Shown here: piece by piece, positions 20,780 to 31,500 of the stretch
How positions within the stretch are numbered: position 1 is the stretch's first letter
Layout: every line of letters starts with the position of its first letter
Assembly: GCA_947652115.1 (NCBI GenBank)
Contig: OX393572.1
Coordinates: 10,896,594 to 10,960,593 of the forward strand
DNA length: 64,000 nucleotides
DNA from: Blastomussa wellsi
Lineage: Eukaryota; Cnidaria; Anthozoa; Scleractinia; Plerogyridae
Direction of reading: 5' to 3'
Translations under genes and position numbers: made by a program
The notes under the pieces: model-generated
Database searches by the model: none
What the model was told of the DNA's origin: nothing
Seen by the model: only the letters and a program-made list of their open reading frames with translations

Positions 20780-23324
20780 CTGCAGAAATCATTGAAAAAA
20801 TAAAAAAAACACTGTTTAACAGTCAGAATATTTAGGACTGTGTTGTGCTAATTGTGGGCATTGCAAAGAGACAAATAAAAATGCAAGCGATTTTATGTTC
20901 TGCAAGTAGAATTTAATTTTAACTAAATAATAATATTGTACAGTTAGTAGTTCATGGTAAGCGTGGTCGAATGGTCTGAGTCGAGGCTCAGCCGGGGCAC
21001 TGTGTTGTGTTCTTGGGCAAGACACCTTACTCTCACAGTGCCTCTCTTCACCCAGGTAGGAACAAATGTATCCCATCCCATCCAGGGGGGAGAAGAAATA
21101 CCTCTAGTTGCTTCATCCTACAGAAATAGGGATAAGCTCCAGCTACATGGGCCATTAGGCTCAGCACAGACTTAAACTGTTCTGTTAGTAGTGTACGTAT
21201 AATCTGTATTGTAAGTATGCAATGTACAGTGGTGGATCCAGACTTCTTTCTATGGCGGGGACCCGAAACACTCATAAGGGGGAGCCCGGGCAGGGAGGCC
21301 AGCGCATTTGAAACTGAAACCTCCACATGACAGCCAGAGAGCTTTAATAAACTTTTCAACAAGACCAGAACCCTTACAACACTACGCTCACTCGAAGTAG
21401 ACGAATAGCAATACTTACATCATAGTGGGTCCATAGCTGTGCCTGTGGAGAACTGATCCTAAACACACTGGAAAAGAATCTGTCTTCAGGGTACAACTTA
21501 GGGATTTTTAAATCTTGAGCCAAGCTTGGGAATTGAACTGTTATATCTGAGATGTCCTGTTGAAAAATAAGTCCTTGACTTTTCTGTCACTCATTACTGT
21601 GCGACTGAGAAAACCGTGACCACCTGGAATAATTCATTGATTATAAAGTGACCAATCATTACGTTCAGGACACGCAAACAAACCTCAAAACCACAAACTA
21701 ATTACTGTTGCTGTTTGCAGTTTAATTTTCTAGAAACCTGATTGACTTTTTCCTTATAACACAATAAGAGTCCATAAATATTTCTGGTGTTCACGGTTTT
21801 CATATATTCACAGTAAAAACAGTGTAGCCGACACTGCTCTAGTTTTATATAACAATTATTAATTTTCCTATTCACTGACTAGTCACTGTAGGACCCGGCC
21901 TTATTTAAAAAGCCACTTTTTTGGTTCATTCAGTGGCACCAACCTGGCTCTAGTCTTTGAAACAGCTAATAATCAGTGAAACAGATCTGTTTTTGAGGCC
22001 ACGGGTTAAAAAAAGGAATTTCGGCTTACCCTATGACCAAGCAGCTAAGAGATCAAATTTTGCTTATTTGGGGCTGTTGCATGCTTGTCTTACTTTACAT
22101 TATTGATGATTTAGAGATCAGACAACTTGCCCAGGTCATCAGCCATCAGGCAAGCAAGAATGAAAAGTCACTTGCCCTGCAGAAAAATTCTACTTTTGGT
22201 TGCAGGGCTAGCATGGTTTCATTATTCCTCCATAATAAGTTTCACCTTTCTAGGATCATCTCCAAGTGATCTCAGGTAATACGTTTCCTCCTAAAATACA
22301 TAAAAAGTTAACAATAAACCTGTTACTTCTATCTTCCCTAAAAACTACCTCCCTCAAACTCTGACCCAAATTTTCATGTTTTCAAAAAAAGTTATGAGGA
22401 AGGCAATTTGACCTAGTCATACATTTTTCACTTTTAATCTGAAATATAGACACAGATTTTCAGTTTTTACTTTAACTACAGAGAAAGCATGTAAGTCTCC
22501 CATAAGAGAGGCTTTCTGCCCACCTGGGAGGAAAATATGTAGACATAAAATCTTTACTTGATGCTGCCTCCTGACATTCGACTCTTTTTGCAACTATTTT
22601 TGGGGGCCTTGTTTACTTTTCCGATCAACTGACCCAAAATCAAGAAACCCATTTAATGAGAAAAACTTGACATGTGGGCCTCTGCCATGATTTATAAACC
22701 AACATGGAATCACTGGGACACGTAACATGAAATCGAGACTAGCGCTCAAATTCCCCATCCCCGGGTAGACTAAGATAATCAAATTCGCTCCCTGATGGGA
22801 AGGCAAAGGCATCAAATGCTTGGGGGTATATGCCTGGGGGGGGGGGGGGTGGTGGGAGGAAGGGGGAGCATGGGATGTTGATGCTTTGATTTGCCTGATA
22901 CATTACTCACTGGGCAAATGAAATATTCCTCATGAACATTCTCACTAGCACGCTTTACAAACTGGTCAAATGGAAGAGTTCTGAAAAATAAACGAAATAT
23001 CAATTTATTTATTGGAACACAATTCTGCAAGGTCGACCTGAGCAGTTTGACACCTGGGGGACATTAAAAATGAAAACCAACTCACAAGTCTTACTTGTAA
23101 GCGAAGTTTTTGTGAATAAAATCCATCTTTCCTGTTGGACACACATGAATCTTGACTGTCCTCTCCCCTCCATGCTGTGCTAAATACTCTGCAGTCCAAT
23201 TTCCTCGAGCACTGCCAATGTCCAACCCTCGTAAAATCGCTGGCTCACGTTTTGGGATTACTTCTGATTCGAAGAATTCTTTGGCCACATCACTATAAAC
23301 ACAAACATGTTTCTTTTCTTTCAT
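20276..23324 (-). CDS. TYW5: tRNA wybutosine-synthesising protein 5 (JmjC hydroxylase), whole gene
   Basis: Five exons, 23095-23324, 22911-22980, 22246-22290, 21419-21556 and 20276-20779, sum to 987 bp (328 aa), close to the vertebrate protein at about 315 aa. TYW5 is the Fe(II)- and 2-oxoglutarate-dependent oxygenase that hydroxylates wybutosine at position 37 of tRNA-Phe. The iron ligands are visible: His159 and Asp161 in LWTHYD and His234 in PAMWFHNV. Conserved blocks include RTLPFDQ-like [51 protein letters not shown] and [14 protein letters not shown]. Start: MKEKKHV at 23324 is the only in-frame ATG before the conserved block. However, a ttatag acceptor-like site occurs 10 codons in, so an upstream first exon is possible. 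Confidence 0.95.
20951..21176 (+). repeat. SINE family B, copy 1
   Basis: Contains TTCTTGGGCAAGACACCTTA, CTCACAGTGCCTCTCTTC, CCATCCAGGGG and CAGAAATAGGGATAAGCTCC. The blocks occur in the same order at 40138-40400 and partly at 30355-30462. Lies in the last TYW5 intron. Confidence 0.7.
21226..21340 (+). repeat. Possible hAT-like terminal fragment
   Basis: Begins CAGTGGTGGATCCAGACTTC, resembling the CAGxGGCGGATCCAG start of many hAT-like non-autonomous elements. No matching right end or target duplication was found. Confidence 0.35.
21419..21556 (-). CDS. TYW5: TYW5 exon 4
   Basis: 138 bp, phase 0-0. Encodes [14 protein letters not shown] through [20 protein letters not shown], ending in the HxD iron ligands. 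Acceptor ttcaacag, donor gtaagtat. Confidence 0.95.
22246..22290 (-). CDS. TYW5: TYW5 exon 3 (45 bp)
   Basis: Encodes [15 protein letters not shown], one of the most conserved TYW5 blocks. Acceptor tattttag, donor gtgaaact. Too short for an ORF scan. Confidence 0.93.
22911..22980 (-). CDS. TYW5: TYW5 exon 2
   Basis: 70 bp, encodes [23 protein letters not shown]. Acceptor atttttcag, donor gtgagtaa. The open frame that runs past the donor is intronic. Confidence 0.93.
23095..23324 (-). CDS. TYW5: TYW5 exon 1
   Basis: Encodes [20 protein letters not shown] through [10 protein letters not shown]; donor AA|gtaagac. The MITE at 23362-23481 ends 38 bp upstream of the ATG. Confidence 0.88.
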
Positions 23325-23361
23325 TGCCGTTATTATTTTTCAGCAGGATTTACATTGACCA

Positions 23362-23481
23362 CATTCTCGTCTCCAGAGCCGCTTGTCCCTCTTACCTGGC
23401 TGGGCCTGTGCACGAGAAACAAGTTCCTCAGGCACAGGCCCAGCCAGCTAAGAGGGACAAGCGGCTCTGGGGACGAGAATG
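23362..23481. mobile_element. Palindromic MITE with 9-bp target duplication (CATTCTCG family), copy 1
   Basis: A 120-bp near-perfect hairpin with arms of about 53 bp, ends CATTCTCGTC...GACGAGAATG. Flanks are cattgacca (23353-23361) and cattgagca (23482-23490), 8 of 9 identical. It shares the CATTCTCGTCxCCAGAG terminus with 25500-25743. Inserted 38 bp upstream of the TYW5 start codon. Confidence 0.85.
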
Positions 23482-23881
23482 CATTGAGCACAGATCCAAA
23501 GGCAGGCAAACCATACTTTTTCCGCCATATTGTTTTAAAACAGAGGGAAGACTGGGACCAACAAAACAAACTCATCCCCTCTTCCTAGTTCCCCAGTATG
23601 TTCTCGACATCCGGGTATTCATCCGCGAATCTGATTGGCTCTCTCACTGTTTTAGCTCTCTTTACATAGAAAACTCGGGCTCGTGGTCTATAAATTGTTG
23701 GACAAAAAGGTTAGATTCCCAGTTACTGGAATAGTTATAAGTATGGTGAATACCAATTACAGCGTGGATGAACTGATTTTGTGAGATGGACAAAGGGTGT
23801 GGATCGGCGACGGTGGGGGACAGCCCGCCGCCCCTCTGACCCACCCCGTCTAGCCGGAGTCTGCTCGCAGGCCAAGAAAAG

Positions 23882-24464
23882 CCTATTTTAAAGTTATGAA
23901 ACTGGTATCATATCAACTCTCGTTTTTGGGTCATCAAATGTTTTTTACTATTTTTTGGTTTTTACTATTTTTATGAAACTAGTACTGAATACAGGAACAG
24001 GTTTTTTTCCTAGCCTTTTGACAGGCTTACCGAACACTCGAACGGCGGGGGATGCGAGCCAGGAGCCTGTTTGAACGCTCCTGATGCACTGAACCTTATA
24101 CATTCTATAAGAGCTGCCTGGCCGATAACAAAACGTCGGTTAGTCTTTTACAAATTTTGTGTTTCGAAAAATCGCTAACTATCACAATTTGTTGCACTTT
24201 TAATAATTCACGCGACATCTGTATCACTGTCCCTTAAAGTGAGATGGCCATTGTTAGAGTTACGCGTTATCACTCATGAAGCTATTTTTCGTTTTAGTAG
24301 GAGCCATGTTATGGTACGTTTTAGAAGTTCCATTATCAAAATTTGGGGCGATCACTTTTAATCATTTATATGGAGTCTCCATCAGGATAGCATGCATGTG
24401 AAGAGTAAAACAACAAGTGCTAGTTTATGGCGATATCCCGCCTCCGAGACGGGACTGAACCGCC
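23882..24464. other. Intergenic, no supported feature
   Basis: AT-rich sequence upstream of TYW5. No open frame with recognisable protein similarity, and no promoter motif that can be defended. Confidence 0.45.
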
Positions 24465-24739
24465 GCCTGGTTAGCTCAGTTGGTAGAGCGTCGGACTGCT
24501 GTGCGGAAGGTCTCGGGTTCGAAACCCCGGATTGGCAAACTCTGTGGGTCTTAATAACTGAGGAGAATGTGCTGCCTTTGCAAAGACATCTGTAAATGGC
24601 CAGACTTTCTAGTCTTCCCGGATAAGGACGAAAAACCGTAGGTCCCGTCTCCTGGATCTTTAGCGTTACGATAAACAGGGGACGTTAAAGAAACCACGCA
24701 CTCCTCGCAGAGTAGGGCACAGAGTTCCCTGTGGTCTGG
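24465..24739 (+). repeat. tRNA-derived SINE, family A, copy 2
   Basis: The head GCCTGGTTAGCTCAGTTGGT is an almost canonical tRNA A-box region, and GGTTCGAAACC is the B box. The body matches the minus-strand copy at 3221-3493. It lies between TYW5 and the K+ channel gene. The head is tRNA-like but continues into the SINE body instead of ending in a terminator. Confidence 0.82.
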
Positions 24740-25092
24740 CCTCGGGTTGGTGCCCAGCATAGGGATAACCTGTTCGCACCTTTCCCCTTTGGACGAACTT
24801 GTCCAAGAAATTGAAAAAAGGGCCAACGGTGTTCGACCCTGAAATTGCTATGCGAAATGACGTCTTTTCTCCCCTGCTAACTGTTGGTGTACTCAAGAGC
24901 TCTTGCGCTAGTTTTTGATTGGATAAAAATAGTCGGAAACTCCTCGAATCAACGAAGATTTCACAAAACTGGTACTCGTTCCCCTGACAGTAAAGCGGTG
25001 AATTGTCTTCATTCAATGATGTTATGTTTGATGTAAAGTACGTATGTGAAATGATGAACAGCGGATGAAGATGCAAGTGAGAATCGAAGTAA

Positions 25093-25188
25093 ATTTTCCA
25101 AATAAAGAAGTCTAAAAAAATCGTAGATTCAATAGGAATTTTTTTCCAGGCTTCTTCATGATCAATTTCCAATTGGTACATTGGAAAA
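25093..25188. repeat. Degraded relative of the 18315 foldback element
   Basis: AATAAAGAAGTCTAAAAAAAT faces TTTTTCCAGGCTTCTTCAT, followed by TTTCCAATTGG. The arrangement resembles the element at 18315-18471, but the B-box loop is lost. Confidence 0.4.
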
Positions 25189-25499
25189 CCTGACACCGCA
25201 ATGTTCGGCTTATAAGTACTACTTTTCTGGTCTGCAGAATCACATATTTTTCCTTTTTATTTACATTCTTGCTATGGGCAGAAAAATATCCTCTTTGTGT
25301 GCTATACTGATTCAGTATCACTTTTCATAATTTTGGAAAAATATACAAATTTATAAAATTTTGATTATTTTCTATACCCTCCTATTGGATTGCAAACGAA
25401 TATTTGAATTTAATTATTGACATCACATGAATGACGTCATAGTTATCATTGTCCCTTTGCGCATGGCATCACTTAAAATTTCTCAACCACGTTTTCTGT

Positions 25500-25743
25500 C
25501 ATTCTCGTCCCCAGAGGCCGCGATTCGTTTGGTCAGCACCAACAATCGAGACCTCTGGGAAGGTCCAATACCGGACGTCCGCGAATCACGGACTTCCCGT
25601 TACTCTGCGCATGCACAAAGTCAAAACTGATTGGCTGAAAGCTACAAAACCTGTTTTCTACGCTTGCTCACAATTTGGTTACGACCAGAGGTCGTGATTC
25701 TTGGTGCTGACCAAAAGGATCGCGGCCTCTGAGGACAAGAATG
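25500..25743. mobile_element. MITE with perfect 9-bp target duplication (CATTCTCG family), copy 2
   Basis: Inverted ends CATTCTCGTCCCCAGAGGCC and, as reverse complement of the right end, CATTCTTGTCCTCAGAGGCC. Flanked by gttttctgt at 25491-25499 and 25744-25752, identical. A 9-bp duplication points to Mutator-like transposition. No coding capacity. Confidence 0.9.
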
Positions 25744-26066
25744 GTTTTCTGTAAGAAACAGAAAACAGCCATCTTGTTATGCAAGCACCCTTATGCAAGC
25801 AATAGTACTCGGGTGGATTTTGGAGAACTCAAAAAGTTTAACACACTACACAAACTCCCAAACTACCTCAAATACATTCTATTGTAGGCTTACTAAACGG
25901 TTGTGTTCTATTTCTTAGATATATCATTTTTACCTACTCTATATCTGTACCAACGATTGTGCATATATTATATACATGCTGTTTTTCACCTTTTGTTATA
26001 GAATTTTCCATGTCAGTTTTGTTGACAGTTTTCCAATTTTTTTTTGCATTTTACAGTTTGGTCTCA

Positions 26067-28529
26067 TCATACAACCACTTGGCCATTTTTCAGGCTTTTT
26101 AACAGTTCCAAAACAGTCTTAACGTCGCTGCTCAGTGACACAACCTCTTTATTCAGGTTCAAGACCTCTTTATCTAGCTTTTTAACTGTTTCTTTCGTGT
26201 CTGCGAGATCTGTATAGATATCTGGCTCGGGTGAACTCAAAATCAGGCCTAGTTTTTCTATGGCTTCCTTGGTGCTAGAGACATCTTTGAAAATATCCTC
26301 GAGATTCTGATTCGCTGTGTCTTGGCTGTCCAAACTCTCTTGTTCCACGTCTTCTTCGGATAATCTTTGTTCTGTTGCATCATTTAGCACAGGAATCCAT
26401 AGACTTAAGTGAGGCTCTGAAAAGCTAGATCGCATTGGGCGAAACGGCAGCTCGTCACTCTCAGGAATTTCTTCTTTTTCAAAGCATTGTGTTGAATAAG
26501 CCCCAGAAAGGCTGGGTCGTTGGTGACGAGTCGAGTACGACGACAACGGACGCTCGAAGCATTCAATTAACTCCTCTTTATCTGAGTGACAGTCAACCGA
26601 TGAGTTATCGATTTTCTGAGACGGATCGTGTCGGAGGTCTCTTTTGTCAAACGAAGTTTCAGAGGTTAGAGTTGATCGGGATGAAAATTCGTCCTTTTCC
26701 TCAAAATGATCGTCAGAGATAAGGTCTCCCGCATTTCTGAAGAAGTCCTCTCTTTTGTCCTCAGAATTTTCTGTTTTAAAACTGTCGCTTTTTCTTTCGA
26801 AACAAGTGTCACATTCTTTTCCATTTCTCGTATCCAGTCCCAGATCATCGCACGGTATGTCATCCTCTGGCACACAATCACACGTGATTGGCGACTCACG
26901 TACAGGTGGCACGAAGTCCTTATAAGGATTGTTCACATTCGTGACAAGCGGCGCAAATATCGTGGGAGGTTTTATAACCCCGGAAACCTTCCTTCTCCGA
27001 GGAGAAGCTGCTGGTTTTTCGTTCAAAGAACCGGAAGAGCTATTAGGCGATTGGAACTCCGTTAGAGTGCGCCTTAGGCCTCCCCTTCGTGGGCGTCTTT
27101 CGCGAGAGAGTCCCTCCTTTAGACTCCCAGCAGGACTTGGTGCCCTCAATTCGGAAAAGATGCTTCCAAATTTATTTCGCGGACTATCAGGCTTTTCAAG
27201 GCCAAGCAACCAACTAGAATTTTGGGAACTTCCTGTAGAATTTTTACGATAATCCCCGATGTTCCAAGTATTAAAAGTTGATTGATTTCCTTTCTGAATT
27301 TCATAAGGTGTACTCGGCCCACTAAGTTTGAGACTATCCGCTAAGCTCCCTCGGAATGGAAGCTCTGAAAAACCACTTCTACAGCTTCCGTGTGTGCTTT
27401 CTATTGGAGAGTTCGGGATGCTTTGGACGGGACTTTTGTTTAAGCTACAAGCAGTTGGCGACGAGACAAAAGGAGGGCTTCCGGTTCCATTAACCATGGT
27501 ATCAAAGTCGGTGTACCCTATACTCTCAACATCGTCGTATAAACCTCTCAGTGTGTCTCCATTGTCGTCGTCGTATAAACCGCTTATAGTATTACCATTA
27601 TACAAACGCCTTGGAGCAGCATCAACATCATCATATAAGCCTTTTGATGTGTCCCCAACAAAGTCATATAGCCTCCTCGGAGTGTCCTCCGTTTCTGTTA
27701 ACGCCGTTGTAAAGTCTGCGTTTTTTGTCTCAGGAATAGCCCTGAGATCTCCGTCCGAGTAGCGAACCGGTCTGTCTATATCATTCTCTTCGCACCCTAA
27801 GTAAAGATGCTTTGTAAAATCGCTGCTGTATTTCTTTGCCAGCGCAAGAGACTCACTGGCCTGTGAATTATCATCAGTAGATTCATCTTCAGAGGACAGA
27901 TTTTGTGTGAGAAGTTTGTCACACTCGTTGTGTTCTCCTTCCTCAGCAATGTCTTCCATCACAGACACTGAAATGCCTGATTTCATGTTTTTCATTTCAA
28001 AACTTTCTCCATCGTTTTCATCATGGAATGAATTTGCGTCGGTTTTCAACGCGAAATTTTCCTGATCCCACTCCAGGCTTGGATCAGAAAATGGCTCACT
28101 TTGGGAAGATTGCTCTTCTGGTGACGAGTCTGAGGCATTATTTTTAGATCCCGCGTTTACTTCGACTGCAAGTTGACGAATAAGCGATCGTGGAGATGGA
28201 AGTGCTGAAATTTCTTCCTCTTGTGGTAAAACACACAATGGTTGTTTTTCAACGTCAGTTGTTTGGCTCCTCCATTCCGATGCGTTGTTTTTCTTTAGTC
28301 CACTCCACGATTCCGTCGCCTTAAAGTGATTAGGTCTTCTGTAAAGGTTTAACTTGTGTCCGGGCCTCCTGTTAAACCGGGCCGAGTTACCATAGATATG
28401 GTTTGATTGATTAACATGATTCACGTGATTACACACGCCATCAAGGGCGTTCATTTCCGTTTGCTCGTCTTCTTCTTCTTCCTCGTCTTCTGATATGGAA
28501 TCCAGTCCTCCTCTGCGCCAGATATCCCG
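26067..28529 (-). CDS. KCNH exon 10: long cytoplasmic tail
   Basis: Begins [20 protein letters not shown] before the first in-frame ATG at 28454. Acceptor ataattttcag. The tail is rich in Ser, Asp and Glu, carries a cluster of LYDDV/LYDDD motifs, and ends in a heptad-like segment ([20 protein letters not shown], then [11 protein letters not shown]). Such a terminal coiled coil is common in KCNH subunits and may support tetramer assembly. Confidence 0.93.
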   Translation of the reverse strand, partial: RDIWRRGGLDSISEDEEEEEDEQTEMNALDGVCNHVNHVNQSNHIYGNSARFNRRPGHKLNLYRRPNHFKATESWSGLKKNNASEWRSQTTDVEKQPLCVLPQEEEISALPSPRSLIRQLAVEVNAGSKNNASDSSPEEQSSQSEPFSDPSLEWDQENFALKTDANSFHDENDGESFEMKNMKSGISVSVMEDIAEEGEHNECDKLLTQNLSSEDESTDDNSQASESLALAKKYSSDFTKHLYLGCEENDIDRPVRYSDGDLRAIPETKNADFTTALTETEDTPRRLYDFVGDTSKGLYDDVDAAPRRLYNGNTISGLYDDDNGDTLRGLYDDVESIGYTDFDTMVNGTGSPPFVSSPTACSLNKSPVQSIPNSPIESTHGSCRSGFSELPFRGSLADSLKLSGPSTPYEIQKGNQSTFNTWNIGDYRKNSTGSSQNSSWLLGLEKPDSPRNKFGSIFSELRAPSPAGSLKEGLSRERRPRRGGLRRTLTEFQSPNSSSGSLNEKPAASPRRRKVSGVIKPPTIFAPLVTNVNNPYKDFVPPVRESPITCDCVPEDDIPCDDLGLDTRNGKECDTCFERKSDSFKTENSEDKREDFFRNAGDLISDDHFEEKDEFSSRSTLTSETSFDKRDLRHDPSQKIDNSSVDCHSDKEELIECFERPLSSYSTRHQRPSLSGAYSTQCFEKEEIPESDELPFRPMRSSFSEPHLSLWIPVLNDATEQRLSEEDVEQESLDSQDTANQNLEDIFKDVSSTKEAIEKLGLILSSPEPDIYTDLADTKETVKKLDKEVLNLNKEVVSLSSDVKTVLELLKSLKNGQVVV

Positions 28530-31500
28530 CTGAAAATTATTAACAAGAAAAGATGCATCAGAAAATACGGCACGAAAAATTGACTTTGTCCAACTTTCGA
28601 GTCAAAAGTGCGAAATAAATGGATGACTATCTTGGTCACGGATGTCAAAGGCAAAAAAAAGTCCTTTTACACCGCCTTTGCCTGGGTTTAGACACATTTC
28701 TCTAAAGCTTTGACATACCTTTGATAAACGGCAAAGGCGTACTATCTTTTACTGAAGTCAAAAACGGCCTTTGCCATCTTTGACCCAGGTTAAAGGGACA
28801 CTCTCACGAGTATAACTTCAAAAGCGCAAGAACGTAAAGATATTTACACCAATGGAAACCTACAAATAGTGGTCCGGTTTTGTTAAAAATTACTAAGCCA
28901 GTGTATTGATATTATAATAGAAGTGATGTCATTTTGAAATCATAACAAACTTAAGATCTTAACTTGAAAAAGTCAGGCTAACTTTTTTTAAGTTTGGCCT
29001 TGTGGCTTTGAAAAATAGCTAAGACCCTAATTACCATTCCCCATTCCTTTAGTTACTTAGTTGATGTCTTTATCATGATGTTCTAGGCATAGGTTTGTTC
29101 TAGGCACGAGAGGAAGTAATTAATTATAACCATGCAATAAAAAAAAAGAAGAAAATTTTTTATAACAGTTGCACTTTAAAGGAGTTACATCACGATACTT
29201 TGTGATGAACCAAACTACCCTAAAATGTAGGAAACCTGAAAATATTAGTTTTTTTAAGGAAGAAAATCACCTAAGAGGTGATGCTAAACTAAACAGGAAC
29301 AAGGATGGTTAAGGATGGAGAAGATTGAAACGGACCGCATATGACGAATTTGAAAAATTTATGCTAAATTTTTCAAAATGCACAAACCGTGACGTAGCAT
29401 CTTTAAAGGAATGGGTCAATGCCAACTTGCTGCGATTTCAAACTATAGCTAGAGTCGAAACTAGAGACAGAATAGGAAAGCAACGGGCTAAGATAAATCG
29501 ATGTAGATGACATCTTTTATTCTCTTTCCTTGCCTGCCAGGTAACGTATTAATTATGTAAGGAGAAAATAGACTTTAGTCACAGTAGGCAGGGCAAGTCG
29601 CATAAGATGATTTGGAAAGAGCAAAACATGAAAAATTTAAGTTACTATTCAGGCATTACCTCACTTGCTGCCAGGTCGTATGTAAGTTCAAGATTTTCAG
29701 AGAACTTGAACGCGAAGTCCTGGTAAAAGTGGAGAACATTCAGCAAGCGTTCGCGTGTTATGAAGTAAACGTCACAATACGTCAGAGCTCTGACGTCGCC
29801 GTTGGCTCGTTTTGCAGGCGTCTTCCGAGAAATATCCTCGCCAAAAAGATCCCCTTTACCTAAAATAACGAGAAAAATGTTGAGGAAAAATACAATTCAA
29901 AGAGACAATAAGATGGAGAATACAACTTTCAATTAACGTATGTCCATTCTGCGCTTTTGAGGCTTGCGTGGCTTACAGTTTTTAGCATTATGTTGCCTAT
30001 ATAGGTTGTTTTTATTAAAGACGTCAGGTATTTGCTTGAGCTAATTAGTCTATATAAGCATGATGACCGCCAACCTTATTTTCTAAATTCCATTAATAAC
30101 TCATCAAGTTAAAACCGTGAAAGAAAGTAGTGACCATGACAGTGTCTTGGTGGTTTAAGCAAATAGTTTCAAGACCAGTTAAGAAGATATATTTAAGATA
30201 TAATTACAACACAGTGTTTTATTTATTTCAAAAACCTCGGTCGAACTACGTCAAAAATTCTAACCTCTCTTCTCGGTGTTTAGAATTGTGACGAAGCACT
30301 TACTCTCATATTTTGATATATTACGACTGTGCGTTGATAAGATATTGTGAGGGGGATAACCCTACAATTGACAAGCGTCCCATCCAGGGGTAGGAGTACT
30401 CCTAGTCGCTTCATGCTAAGGAAACCGGGATACTGAGCTCCAGCCTGACGAGCCGTAACTCCCGACTGCAGACGCCACCATTAGTTTTCATTAAGAAGAT
30501 GTATCAAACAGTCATAGGACAGTATTTTAATAATTCCAAACAACTCGAAGCTTTTTAAAAATGACAACTTCTCCGATCCTAGCTCCGGTGTTTGGTGATG
30601 TGATGAAACACCTTCTCACATATTATATCACATTTGATATAGACAAGTTAATTAACACTTACCAAGGATTGCAGCCACAGACTCTCCTTGAAGCACCTCC
30701 ATTGATCCGCCGGCAATGTAATAAATAGCGTTGATGACGTCATTTTGCGCTAACAGTAACTCGCCTGGCCCAATGTAAACCGTGCGGACCTGGAGCGAGA
30801 GCATTTTGATGCAACCGCGTGGGGCCTGGTTGAATGAGTTGAGCTCCAGCATACTTTTGTACAAATGCATGCACACATCTGACTGGAGTTCTTCCGGGAA
30901 TGTAGTGAGAATCTGCATCAAATCAGTAAGAAAACAGATGGAACTTGAGGCTTTCAGCATTTGAAAAATGGCGGGCCCTTTGTTTCTTATTACCAGTAAT
31001 TTAAGTTTAGTCTGGAGAATGTAAAGCTATTGCAATCACACTGGGAACGAGGTTGAAGCTATGGCAGATTGATAGCTACTATGTCGTTTAGTAACTGCCA
31101 CAAATGTTAGAGGAAAACGTTAAATAGAGAAACTCGATATTCACTTTTGAAAAAACATCAAATTTACAGAAGTTTGTATTTTGACACCCACCACACAAAC
31201 GTCTGTGAATTTGGCAACTTTAAATGCGCCGATTAAAGAAGATTTTAATTGGATCCTTTTAATCTCAGTATTAAAACTTGCTTTTGCATGCTGTTTCCAT
31301 CTTTCAATTCGAGATGTAAATAGCGACGTCGCGACCTTATGTAACATAACAATATCGTTTTTCGTTGTCACATACCTCCCTTGTATCAACTCCCCCGGAG
31401 AGTGACCACGTGGTGTGGAAATAATCTTCAAGCCTATTGGCTAAATCCTGATCAATTCTATTTACCCGGATAAACTGTTTGATTTCGTTCGAGCGAGAAT

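Noticed and set aside
23177..23734. 185-codon plus-strand frame
   Set aside because: It is antisense to TYW5 exon 1 and runs through the MITE hairpin; no independent coding signal.
24465..24537. tRNA gene
   Set aside because: A and B boxes are good, but the 5' and 3' acceptor strands do not pair well and the sequence continues into a body shared with 3221-3493, which marks a SINE.
26929..27762. Plus-strand frames of 107-144 codons
   Set aside because: Antisense shadows of the long KCNH tail exon.
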